The translations under genes and the position numbers were made by a program. Shown here piece after piece: positions 1 through 7,691 of a stretch of 64,000 nt of DNA; positions within the stretch are counted from its first letter, which is position 1; every line of letters begins with the position of its first letter. Origin of the DNA: Allomuricauda sp. CAU 1633 (GTDB lineage: Bacteria > Bacteroidota > Bacteroidia > Flavobacteriales > Flavobacteriaceae). The notes beneath the pieces were generated by a model. The model did no database searches. It saw nothing but the letters and a program-made list of their open reading frames with translations, and was not told the DNA's origin. The stretch covers positions 186,001-250,000 of the forward strand of contig NZ_JAFLNE010000002.1 in NCBI RefSeq assembly GCF_017313225.1, written 5' to 3'.

Positions 1-498
1 ACCAACGATGACCGTCAGGTATTGGGTAACGGTCTTCCAAAAGCATACTACAGTTGGAACAACACCGTAAAATATAAGAACTGGGACCTTATGTTCAATC
101 TAAGGGGCGCTTTGGAATACCAAATCCTAAACTTCTCCCGTATGTTCTATGAGAACCCAACCATTGGTTACAACACCTTGGATTCTGCCTACGATTTGGT
201 GTACGGTAAAGCCGTGCTACAAGATGTGCAACGTTATGTGAGCCACTACATTGAAGATGGTGATTTCCTAAAAATTGACAACGTTACTTTGGGATACACA
301 CTGCCCAAAGATGCCATTAAATTTGCCCAAACGTTCCGCATTTATGCTTCTGGTCTAAACTTGGCAACCTTTTCAAAATACAAGGGAATTGACCCAGAAA
401 TTAACAACAGAGATAATCCGTTGTCGCCAGGTAATGATAACAGGGATAAATATCCCACTATCAGAACCTTTACGTTGGGTATCAACTTTACATTTTAA
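1..498 (+). CDS. SusC/RagA-family TonB-dependent receptor, C-terminal fragment (5' end outside window)
   Basis: The reading frame is open from base 1 and ends with TAA at 498, so only the last ~165 residues of the outer-membrane barrel are present. The fragment carries the usual SusC tail: a segment describing rigid barrel strands (LKIDNVTLGYTLP), a motif YASGLNLATFSKYKGIDPE, a PTIRTFTLGINFTF ending and the aromatic last residue typical of outer-membrane proteins. SusC proteins import oligosaccharides or peptides across the outer membrane with their SusD partner, which follows 11 bases later. The fragment does not tell the substrate; the downstream genes suggest arabinose-containing glycans or glycopeptides. 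Family certain, substrate inferred. Confidence 0.93.
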   Translation, partial: TNDDRQVLGNGLPKAYYSWNNTVKYKNWDLMFNLRGALEYQILNFSRMFYENPTIGYNTLDSAYDLVYGKAVLQDVQRYVSHYIEDGDFLKIDNVTLGYTLPKDAIKFAQTFRIYASGLNLATFSKYKGIDPEINNRDNPLSPGNDNRDKYPTIRTFTLGINFTF

Positions 499-509
499 AA
501 TAAAAAACT

Positions 510-2108
510 ATGAAAAATATACTAAACAAAGTGACTACACTTAGACTAAGATTTTTGATGCTGTCGGTCAGTGTACTTCTACTACAAATAGGATGTACAG
601 ACCTTGAGGAAGAAGTTTTTTCCGAAGTGACCGAATCATCCTTCGTGCCAGCAGAGTCAGATATTATTGCTGTAATGGCTTCGGCCTACACCCCCATGCG
701 TTATGTAATGGGATGGCAAGGCTACTTTGATGTGCAGGAAGAACCAGCCGATATGTTTGTAACACCAACAAGACCTAACGGTTGGGATGACGGTGGAACC
801 TACAAAAGAATGCACTTCCACGAATGGACCGAGACGCAGTGGCAACCTAGAAACACATGGATTACCTGCTTTAATGGTATCAACAGTGCCAACAGGGTAA
901 TCCTCCAAATTGAGTCTGGAGAACTGCCCGTTAGTGAAGCGCAAGCTGCTTCAATTGTTGCGGAGATGAGAGCCTTGAGAGCCTTGTATTACTCCATGTT
1001 GGTGGATACACACGGAAACGTGCCAATTATTGCAAGCTACAGTGATGAACTTCCCGTTCAGAGTAGCCGTGCCGAAGTATACAATTTTATCGTTTCAGAA
1101 TTGAACGAGGTTATTCCAAGTCTAACCGAAACTGTAGATCAGTCTACCTACGGTCGTATGACCAAATGGGCGGCCTATCACGTTTTGGCAAGAGTATATT
1201 TGAATGCCGAAGTGTACTCAGGTACTGCGCAATGGGAAAATGTGATTACTGCTTGTGATGAGATTATGGGTAGCGGAGCATACGAACTTTCGTCCAGCTA
1301 TTCAGATATTTTTGCGACTGAAAACCAAGGCAATTCAGAAATGGTTTTTGCTATCCCTTACGATCAAATTTTTGCTGGTCAGTGGAACGCCCACATGAAA
1401 ATGATGAACCCAGAGCACCGATTGGTCTTTGGAATGCAGGCGCAGCCTTGGGGTGGATCTAGCTGTAACCCTCAATTTATTGATAGTTATGAGCCAACTG
1501 ATAATCGTTTGGCCGATACCTGGTTAATGGGTGATCAATTGAGCTATACCGATGGAAGTGTTGTATTTACTTTGGTAAAAGAAATGCCAAGTATTTACGG
1601 ATGCGATTTCACCCAAGGATTCAAATGTGGTAAATACGAAATTGAGCCCGGTGCTACCGGAGGTCTTAGTGTAGATTTCCCATTCTTGAGATATACTGAT
1701 GTTTATATGATGAAGGCCGAAGCTCTTCTTAGAACTGATAGAAGCGACGAAGCTGCTGCCCTTGTTACGCAAGTGCGTATGCGTTCTTTTGATAACCCTG
1801 CTGACGCTACCGTTACAGGAGCTGAGTTGGAAGGAGATACCACAGTACAATACGGAACTTTGGCTGAAGATGGAACCATTGCGGATGCCGGTGACCAATC
1901 CGTTGTGCCTTTCGGACGTTTCTTGGATGAATTGGGCTGGGAGTTTGCCGCCGAGGCCAGAAGAAGAACCGACCTTATCAGATTTGGAGTTTATCAGACC
2001 AAAAACTGGTATAATCATACACCTAAGGGAGACTATACCACCCTTTTCCCTATAGGTTTGGAAGAATTGAATACAAATACGAATCTAAGCCAGAACCCTG
2101 GTTACTAA
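510..2108 (+). CDS. SusD/RagB-family nutrient-binding outer-membrane lipoprotein
   Basis: A 532-residue protein with a lipoprotein signal peptide (hydrophobic stretch ending LLLQIGC, Cys about residue 29) followed by the acidic DLEEEVFSE segment common after SusD lipidation sites. Helical TPR-like SusD regions follow, including EMRALRALYYSMLVDTHG (around 155-170), WAAYHVLARVYLNAEVY, and the conserved C-terminal LDELGWEFAAEARRRTDLIRFG block. It ends with the SusD-like LFPIGLEELNTNTNLSQNPGY tail. It is the lid-like glycan-binding partner of the SusC gene just upstream and the two are surely co-transcribed. A stem-loop follows the stop codon. Which glycan or glycopeptide it binds cannot be read from sequence. 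Confidence 0.96.
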   Translation: MKNILNKVTTLRLRFLMLSVSVLLLQIGCTDLEEEVFSEVTESSFVPAESDIIAVMASAYTPMRYVMGWQGYFDVQEEPADMFVTPTRPNGWDDGGTYKRMHFHEWTETQWQPRNTWITCFNGINSANRVILQIESGELPVSEAQAASIVAEMRALRALYYSMLVDTHGNVPIIASYSDELPVQSSRAEVYNFIVSELNEVIPSLTETVDQSTYGRMTKWAAYHVLARVYLNAEVYSGTAQWENVITACDEIMGSGAYELSSSYSDIFATENQGNSEMVFAIPYDQIFAGQWNAHMKMMNPEHRLVFGMQAQPWGGSSCNPQFIDSYEPTDNRLADTWLMGDQLSYTDGSVVFTLVKEMPSIYGCDFTQGFKCGKYEIEPGATGGLSVDFPFLRYTDVYMMKAEALLRTDRSDEAAALVTQVRMRSFDNPADATVTGAELEGDTTVQYGTLAEDGTIADAGDQSVVPFGRFLDELGWEFAAEARRRTDLIRFGVYQTKNWYNHTPKGDYTTLFPIGLEELNTNTNLSQNPGY

Positions 2109-2164
2109 GATTTAAGATTTGTACTCAAGTGTTTTTTATAATTGTTTGAGTTTGTTGTTAGTGA

Positions 2165-2194
2165 AGAAAGCGGATGGTAACCCATCCGCTTTCT
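2165..2194 (+). terminator. Stem-loop after the SusC/SusD pair
   Basis: A perfect 13-bp inverted repeat with a 4-base TAAC loop (arms 2165-2177 and 2182-2194) lies between the SusD stop and the GH97 start, followed by a weak T tract (TACTTTTAT). It is probably an intra-locus terminator or mRNA-stabilising hairpin that lets the SusCD pair be expressed at a higher level than the enzymes downstream. It also argues that the GH97 reading frame starts after it. Confidence 0.7.
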
Positions 2195-2250
2195 ACTTTT
2201 ATGGACTATTTTTAGTCCTTTTGGTAGGTAGTCTTAAATTGAACTTTAAT

Positions 2251-4209
2251 ATGATGAAATCTTTTTTTTGGAAGTGTTGTATTGTCTTTTGCTGGATGGG
2301 CCCATCCATGCTGATGGGGCAACATCAGATTACATCACCGGATGGAAAATTATCGGTGGCGGTAACCTCAAAGGAGCAGTTAGAGATTAGCATTGGGTAT
2401 AATGGGCAAATGCTGGTTAGTGATATTGCCACCGACTTGAATATTGTTGGTAAAGGAAGTCTGGTGCAAACATCAAGACTTAGAAATGCGGACATTACCA
2501 CGGTAAACTCGGTAGTGGAAGCAATTGTTCCCACCAAAAACAGGCAAATCAAAGATGAATACAGTCAATTGACATTGTATTATTCCAAATTCAACTTTGA
2601 AGTGAGATGCTACAATAATGGAGTTGCCTTTAGGTACGTTACAAAATTGGGCTCAAAACCTATAGAGGTCGAATATGAAAAATTGGATTTTAGTGTTCAA
2701 CCAGATGCTACCTGTTATCTGCCCGAAGAAAAGCAGTTGATTTCCCATTTTGAAAACTACTTTCAAGTACTCCCTGTTTCTGAAATCAAGCCCAATACCC
2801 TGGCCAATCTTCCTTTGCTATTCACTGAAGAAAATAAACCCAGTATCAGCTTTACGGAATCCAATATCTATGATTACCCCCACATGTTTCTTCACAAACA
2901 AGATTCAGGTTTTACCAGCACTTTCCCCAACGTAGTTCTAAAAACCAAGGAAGGTAAGCGAGATAGGGATGAAATCATCGGCGAGGAAGCCAACTACATT
3001 GCCAAAACCAGTGGCAACCGTGAATTTCCATGGAGGGTGTTCATGGTATCGGAAACCGATAAGGATATCGTTTCCAATAATCTGGTCTACCAATTGGCTG
3101 ATCCCTTAAAATTGGAAGAAGTTTCATGGATTCAACCTGGAAAAGTAGCGTGGGATTGGTGGAACGCCAACAACATTGATGGGGTTGATTTTGAATCGGG
3201 TATCGATACCCAGACCTATAAATATTATATCGACTTTGCTGCCCATTATGGTTTGGAATACATCATTTTGGATGAAGGATGGTCAAAGACGACCACCAAT
3301 GTAAAAGCACCCAACCCCAATATTGATGTTGCAGAATTGGTTGCGTATGGCAACCAAAAAAACGTTGGCGTCATTCTTTGGAGTTTATGGCGACCCTTGG
3401 ATGAGGACATGGCTGGTATTCTGGACCAGTTTCAAGCTTGGGGTGTAAAGGGAGTTAAGGTGGATTTCATTCAAAGGGCCGATCAGTATGTGGTCAATTT
3501 TTATGAAAGACTGGCCCAGGAAACCGCGAAGCGCCACATGCTGGTAGATTTTCATGGAGCATTCAAACCCACAGGGCTTAGGCGTGCTTATCCAAATGTC
3601 ATTAATTATGAAGGCGTAAAAGGGTTGGAGAATACCAAGTGGGAAGATAAAATCACCTCGGAACATGAGCTTACGCTTCCTTTCACACGAATGACGGCTG
3701 GTATCCTGGATTTTACCCCAGGCGGGTTGGACAATGTGCACAAGGAAAATTTTATGGCCCGTTTTGATAGGCCCATGGCCATGGGAACCCGAGCGCACCA
3801 AGTGGCTATGTATGTAGTGTATGAGGCCCCGCTTCAAATGTTGAGCGATACGCCCAGCAACTATTATCGTGAGGATGAGACCACTTCCTTCATTGCAAAG
3901 ATTCCCACTACGTGGGATGACACCGTGGTATTGGAGGCCAAAGTATCCGATTACATTTTACTGGCCCGTAAAAATGGAAATACATGGTATGTGGCTGGGA
4001 TGAATGATGATACACCGAAAGAATTCACCTTGGATTTTTCATTCTTGGGAGAAGGAAACTATAAAATCCAAATCTTCAAGGATGGGATTAATTCAGATAA
4101 AAATGCAAGAGATTATGTTGTGGAAGAGGCTACGGTAAATTCAAACACAACAATGGATATTAAGCTCAACAAATCGGGTGGTTGGGTGGCCATAGCGACA
4201 AAAATGTGA
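2251..4209 (+). CDS. Glycoside hydrolase family 97 protein, probably a retaining alpha-galactosidase
   Basis: The open frame begins upstream at 2119, but the first 44 codons run through the stem-loop; the ATG pair at 2251/2254 begins a good signal peptide (FFWKCCIVFCWMGPSMLMGQ). Domains: GH97 N-terminal beta-sandwich starting at HQITSPDGKLSVAV, the (beta/alpha)8 catalytic barrel (VAWDWWNANNIDGVDFESG, YIILDEGWS) and a C-terminal domain ending at residue ~652. The strand motif GVKVDFIQRADQ carries an Asp (about residue 405), and a Glu lies 55 residues later in EGVKGLE. From memory of the family, an Asp here marks the retaining alpha-galactosidase branch, whereas inverting SusB-type alpha-glucosidases lack it. 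Export to the periplasm is expected. Alpha-galactose on extensin serine is a plausible substrate, but this is inference. Confidence 0.88.
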   Translation: MMKSFFWKCCIVFCWMGPSMLMGQHQITSPDGKLSVAVTSKEQLEISIGYNGQMLVSDIATDLNIVGKGSLVQTSRLRNADITTVNSVVEAIVPTKNRQIKDEYSQLTLYYSKFNFEVRCYNNGVAFRYVTKLGSKPIEVEYEKLDFSVQPDATCYLPEEKQLISHFENYFQVLPVSEIKPNTLANLPLLFTEENKPSISFTESNIYDYPHMFLHKQDSGFTSTFPNVVLKTKEGKRDRDEIIGEEANYIAKTSGNREFPWRVFMVSETDKDIVSNNLVYQLADPLKLEEVSWIQPGKVAWDWWNANNIDGVDFESGIDTQTYKYYIDFAAHYGLEYIILDEGWSKTTTNVKAPNPNIDVAELVAYGNQKNVGVILWSLWRPLDEDMAGILDQFQAWGVKGVKVDFIQRADQYVVNFYERLAQETAKRHMLVDFHGAFKPTGLRRAYPNVINYEGVKGLENTKWEDKITSEHELTLPFTRMTAGILDFTPGGLDNVHKENFMARFDRPMAMGTRAHQVAMYVVYEAPLQMLSDTPSNYYREDETTSFIAKIPTTWDDTVVLEAKVSDYILLARKNGNTWYVAGMNDDTPKEFTLDFSFLGEGNYKIQIFKDGINSDKNARDYVVEEATVNSNTTMDIKLNKSGGWVAIATKM

Positions 4210-4231
4210 ATTAGGTTAAACTAAAATTGTC

Positions 4232-5794
4232 ATGAAACAGCATCGTAGTTTTTGGGTTTTGGTCAATGTAATACTAATGTTGACCTGTTCCATTGGATTT
4301 GGACAAACAAAAATGGACTATCAGGTACGCTTTGTGGAACCTGAAAAGCATTATGCAGAAGTACAATTGGATTGCAGTGGTCTATCCGAGGGTCAAACCA
4401 ATTTTGTCCTTCCAGTTTGGTCGCCGGGATATTACCAAATCTTGGATTCTCCAAAACACATCATTGATTTTGAAGTTAAAAACGCTAAAGGAGAAGATTT
4501 GGAATGGGGTAAAAAGTCCAAGAATATTTGGGAGGTTGAAAATGGAACCAACGATGCTATTGTCATTACCTATCGTGTGTTTGCCAACCGCAAATCTGTG
4601 GCCGAATCCAAAATCGATTCCACAAAGGCCTTCATAATGCCGAACAACATGTTCATGCATGTTCAGGATAAAATCAACCAGCCTGTAAGTGTACAGTTTT
4701 CACCATATAAGGATTGGAATAAAATCTCTACGGGTTTAAAATCCACAACTAAAGGTACCTTTTATGCCAAAGATTTCGATATTTTATATGACAGTCCTGT
4801 TTATATCGGAAACCAAAAGACCCTTGAGTTTGAAAATGACGGTAAATCGTATCATTTGGGTGTAGCCACACCAGAAGGATTGAATGAAGAAAAATTTGTA
4901 GGGGATTTAAAGAAAATAATGAATGCCACCACGGAGTTGATGCAACACATCCCGTATGATAATTACAGTTATATACTAATGGAAGCTGGAGGCGGTGGTC
5001 TGGAACATTGGAATTCGCAAGCGGTTTTTACCAGTGGTTCGTTCAATTTTAGGTCAGAAGATCATTATGTTGACTTCATGAACTTCATAACCCATGAGTA
5101 TTTTCATCTCTATAATGTAAAGGCCATTCGCCCCATTGAGCTGGGTCCTTTTGATTACAGCAAGGAAAATTATACGGACATGCTTTGGGTTTCAGAGGGC
5201 ATCACAGTTTATTATGAATATTTAATAATGATGCGGGCGGGGCTATTATCGCTAGAAAAGGCATTGGATTATTTGAGTAGTTCCATCCGCAGATATGAAA
5301 ATATTGAAGGAAAAAATCACATGTCGCTTTCCCGATCCAGCTTTGATATTTGGTTGAATTTTTTAAGTAGGGATGAGAATACAGATGAAACCACCATTTC
5401 ATATTACAATAAGGGGCCGATCATTGGTTTTCTGTTGGATTTGGAAATAAGGCACGGTAGCAATAACCGAAAATCCTTGGATGATGTGATGCGTTTTCTA
5501 TACAATGAGTATTACCTAAAACAGGGAAGGGGTTTTAAGAAAGAGGAATTTTGGGCCACTTGTGAAGAAATAGCTGGAAGACCCTTGGATGAAATCAGAA
5601 CCTATGTGGATACCGTAACGCCCATCGATTATCAAAAATATTTGGAGTATGCTGGTTTGCAGATAGACCTGAGTTCTTTGGAAGAACAGGATAAGAATTC
5701 GGAATTGGTAAAGCGTTCGTATCAAATTTCAGAGAAGTCTATAGCTGCAAAAAAACAGCTTCAGATTCGCAATTCAGTTTTTAGGACGAATTAA
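4232..5794 (+). CDS. M61-family (glycyl aminopeptidase-like) metallopeptidase, short C-terminus
   Basis: A 520-residue exported protein with an N-terminal signal peptide (LVNVILMLTCSIGFGQ). The N-terminal M61 beta domain (LPVWSPGYYQILDSPKHI) is followed by the catalytic domain with zinc motif HEYFH at 288-292 and the third ligand Glu in WVSEGITVYYEY near residue 322, 29 residues later. The family removes N-terminal residues, mostly Gly or Ala, from peptides. Usual members have about 600 residues and a C-terminal PDZ domain; here the protein stops about 60 residues after the catalytic domain (PIDYQKYLEYAGLQ), so PDZ seems missing. The 3' end overlaps the convergent AraC gene by 14 bases. It starts 22 bases after the GH97 stop, consistent with one operon. 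Confidence 0.9.
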   Translation: MKQHRSFWVLVNVILMLTCSIGFGQTKMDYQVRFVEPEKHYAEVQLDCSGLSEGQTNFVLPVWSPGYYQILDSPKHIIDFEVKNAKGEDLEWGKKSKNIWEVENGTNDAIVITYRVFANRKSVAESKIDSTKAFIMPNNMFMHVQDKINQPVSVQFSPYKDWNKISTGLKSTTKGTFYAKDFDILYDSPVYIGNQKTLEFENDGKSYHLGVATPEGLNEEKFVGDLKKIMNATTELMQHIPYDNYSYILMEAGGGGLEHWNSQAVFTSGSFNFRSEDHYVDFMNFITHEYFHLYNVKAIRPIELGPFDYSKENYTDMLWVSEGITVYYEYLIMMRAGLLSLEKALDYLSSSIRRYENIEGKNHMSLSRSSFDIWLNFLSRDENTDETTISYYNKGPIIGFLLDLEIRHGSNNRKSLDDVMRFLYNEYYLKQGRGFKKEEFWATCEEIAGRPLDEIRTYVDTVTPIDYQKYLEYAGLQIDLSSLEEQDKNSELVKRSYQISEKSIAAKKQLQIRNSVFRTN

Positions 5795-6632
5795 ATTGAG
5801 AACGATACTTGGAAGGGGTGCAGCCTTTCAATTCCTTGAATTTTCTGTTGAAGTTGGCAATATTGGTAAAACCGCATTGCTCAGAAATCAGCGAAATGGA
5901 AAGTTCGGGTTGGTTAACGATGAGCCTGCAGGCATTTTCTATCCGAATCTCTATCAAAAACTGAAAAAAGGTTTTGTTGGTACGTTTCTTAAAATACCGG
6001 CAGAATGCATTCTTGCTCATGCTGGATTTCTCCGAAATTTGCTCCAAGGTAATTTGTTCATGATAGTGTTCCATGGCAAACTTTAAAACGTTGCTCATAC
6101 GTTTCCCTTCATCATCCGAATAAATTTTCCGATATACAAATGATGAAAGCGGCTGGGTCTCGGACTTTGCAATTTGGTTGATCACCAGTAAAAGCGATGC
6201 AATTTGTTCAACCTTATTTTGCTGCGGCAAGTTGTTGAAAAGTGCTATGATTTTTTCCTTGTTGGAAATCACTTTCATTCCATATTCCGACAGTTTAAAA
6301 AAATCTTGGGTCAGAGTCAGGTCGGTCAACCGAAAAAAATCTTTTCCAAAAGAATTGTAGTCAAAGAAAAGGGTGTACATGACAGATTCGTCAGATGCAT
6401 TCACATCACTTCGGAAAACATGGGGGACAAAACCTCCTATGACCAAAATATCACCATCCCTATATTCATTGATGGAATCGCCCACAATCAAAGAGCCAGA
6501 ACCTCTTTCAATATAACTTATTTGTATTTCTCCGTGTTGGTGGAGCTGGCCATAAAAAATTTTTTCCCTGTCCACTTGGTAAACCAGGGCCTCATCCTTG
6601 GGTTTTGGTATTTTGAAAGGGAGGACTCTCAA
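5781..6632 (-). CDS. AraC-family transcriptional regulator (cupin sensor plus HTH), likely controls hydroxyproline genes
   Basis: A 283-residue protein with an N-terminal cupin-like sensor (QLHQHGEIQISYIERGSG, then YRDGDILVIGGFVPHVF) and a C-terminal double helix-turn-helix domain from about residue 185 (MEHYHEQITLEQISEKSSMS ending in the AraC signature ISLISEQCGFTNIANFNRKF and GCTPSKYR). It is divergent from the dihydrodipicolinate-synthase-like gene that starts the hydroxyproline operon, with only 135 bases between the start codons. That arrangement is typical for a local activator. The effector is not visible; hydroxyproline or a pathway intermediate is an inference from position. Its last codons overlap the M61 gene tail-to-tail. 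Confidence 0.93.
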   Translation of the reverse strand: MRVLPFKIPKPKDEALVYQVDREKIFYGQLHQHGEIQISYIERGSGSLIVGDSINEYRDGDILVIGGFVPHVFRSDVNASDESVMYTLFFDYNSFGKDFFRLTDLTLTQDFFKLSEYGMKVISNKEKIIALFNNLPQQNKVEQIASLLLVINQIAKSETQPLSSFVYRKIYSDDEGKRMSNVLKFAMEHYHEQITLEQISEKSSMSKNAFCRYFKKRTNKTFFQFLIEIRIENACRLIVNQPELSISLISEQCGFTNIANFNRKFKELKGCTPSKYRSQFNSS

Positions 6633-6767
6633 AGGCTTTTAAGTAAATATTACTAATAAATATACGTGAAATCAATTTATGGGTCAACATAGTATTACAA
6701 GAGGCTAATAATCAAACAAATTATTGAGGTCATGTAATTTACTTTTGTATCAAAATATTTTAGTATT
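6633..6767. promoter_or_regulatory. Divergent promoter region of AraC regulator and hydroxyproline operon
   Basis: This 135-base AT-rich spacer separates the two start codons. A Bacteroidetes-type -7 box TACTTTTG (consensus TAnnTTTG) lies at 6740-6747, about 20 bases before the ATG at 6768. A well-spaced -33 TTTG was not found, which would fit a promoter that needs the activator. I found no convincing inverted repeat for the regulator. Confidence 0.45.
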
Positions 6768-7691
6768 ATGATAAATTGGGAAGGCGTAATGCCAGCTGTA
6801 ACCACAAAGTTTACCAGCGAGGATCAATTGGACCTTGCAATGTTTGAGAAGAATATTAAAGCACAAATTGATGCTGGAGTCCATGGGATCATTTTAGGAG
6901 GAACGTTGGGTGAGGCCAGTACACTGGAGCACGAGGAAAAGGAAACCCTTATCAAGACCTCTTTGGCTCTAGTGGAAGGGAAAATACCCGTTATCATCAA
7001 TATTGCGGAACAAAGTACCAAGGAGGCCATTGCCGTGGCACAACATGCCGAAAAGGTAGGTGCCCAAGGCTTGATGATTCTTCCTCCGATGCGATATAAA
7101 GCTACGGACTACGAGACGGTTGCTTATTTTAAAAGTATAGCCAACAGCACCTCTTTGCCCATCATGATCTATAACAATCCTATTGACTACAAGATTGAAG
7201 TTACCTTGGATATGTTGGAAGAGTTGTTGGAATGTGAGAATATTGAAGCTGTTAAGGAATCTACAAGGGATATTACCAATGTACTTCGCTTAAAGAGCAA
7301 ATTTGGAGACCGTGTAAAAGTATTTACCGGAGTGGACACCCTTGGATTGGAAAGTTTGGTCATTGGAGCCGATGGATGGGTGGCCGGTTTGGTTTGTGCC
7401 TTCCCAGCCGAAACAGTTGCCATTTACGAATTGGTGAAAGCTGGAAAAATCAACGAAGCGCTTGAAATCTACAAATGGTTTATGCCTTTGTTGGAGTTGG
7501 ACATAAGCCCTCAATTGGTTCAGAATATTAAATTGGCAGAGGTGGCTACTGGAATCGGTACAGAAAATGTCCGTGCGCCAAGATTGCCTTTACAAGGAGC
7601 AGAAAGAGAGCGAGTTATTGGAGTGATAAATGAAGCAATGGCAAGCAGACCTGCTTTGCCTGAATATAAAAATCTCAGCAGCGTAGCCTAA
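6768..7691 (+). CDS. DHDPS-family lyase, probable 1-pyrroline-4-hydroxy-2-carboxylate deaminase
   Basis: A 307-residue class I aldolase-fold enzyme of the dihydrodipicolinate synthase/N-acetylneuraminate lyase family. Visible family marks are GGTLGEASTLEHEEK (substrate carboxylate loop), catalytic Tyr135 in MIYNNP, Schiff-base Lys163 in AVKEST, and GVDTLGLESLVIGADGWVAG. There is no signal peptide, so it is cytoplasmic. By itself it could be dapA or a keto-acid aldolase, but the next three genes are the other steps of bacterial hydroxyproline catabolism. The natural assignment is the deaminase that turns pyrroline-4-hydroxy-2-carboxylate into 2-oxoglutarate semialdehyde plus ammonia. The stop codon is directly followed by the ATG of the next gene. 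A true dapA is expected elsewhere on the chromosome. Confidence 0.87.
   Translation: MINWEGVMPAVTTKFTSEDQLDLAMFEKNIKAQIDAGVHGIILGGTLGEASTLEHEEKETLIKTSLALVEGKIPVIINIAEQSTKEAIAVAQHAEKVGAQGLMILPPMRYKATDYETVAYFKSIANSTSLPIMIYNNPIDYKIEVTLDMLEELLECENIEAVKESTRDITNVLRLKSKFGDRVKVFTGVDTLGLESLVIGADGWVAGLVCAFPAETVAIYELVKAGKINEALEIYKWFMPLLELDISPQLVQNIKLAEVATGIGTENVRAPRLPLQGAERERVIGVINEAMASRPALPEYKNLSSVA

Noticed and set aside
2119..2250. N-terminal extension of the GH97 frame
   Set aside because: It reads through a strong hairpin and would bury the signal peptide; ATG 2251 is far more likely.
6768..7691. Annotation as dapA (lysine biosynthesis)
   Set aside because: Active-site residues are common to the whole superfamily, but the direct neighbours make the hydroxyproline deaminase the better call.
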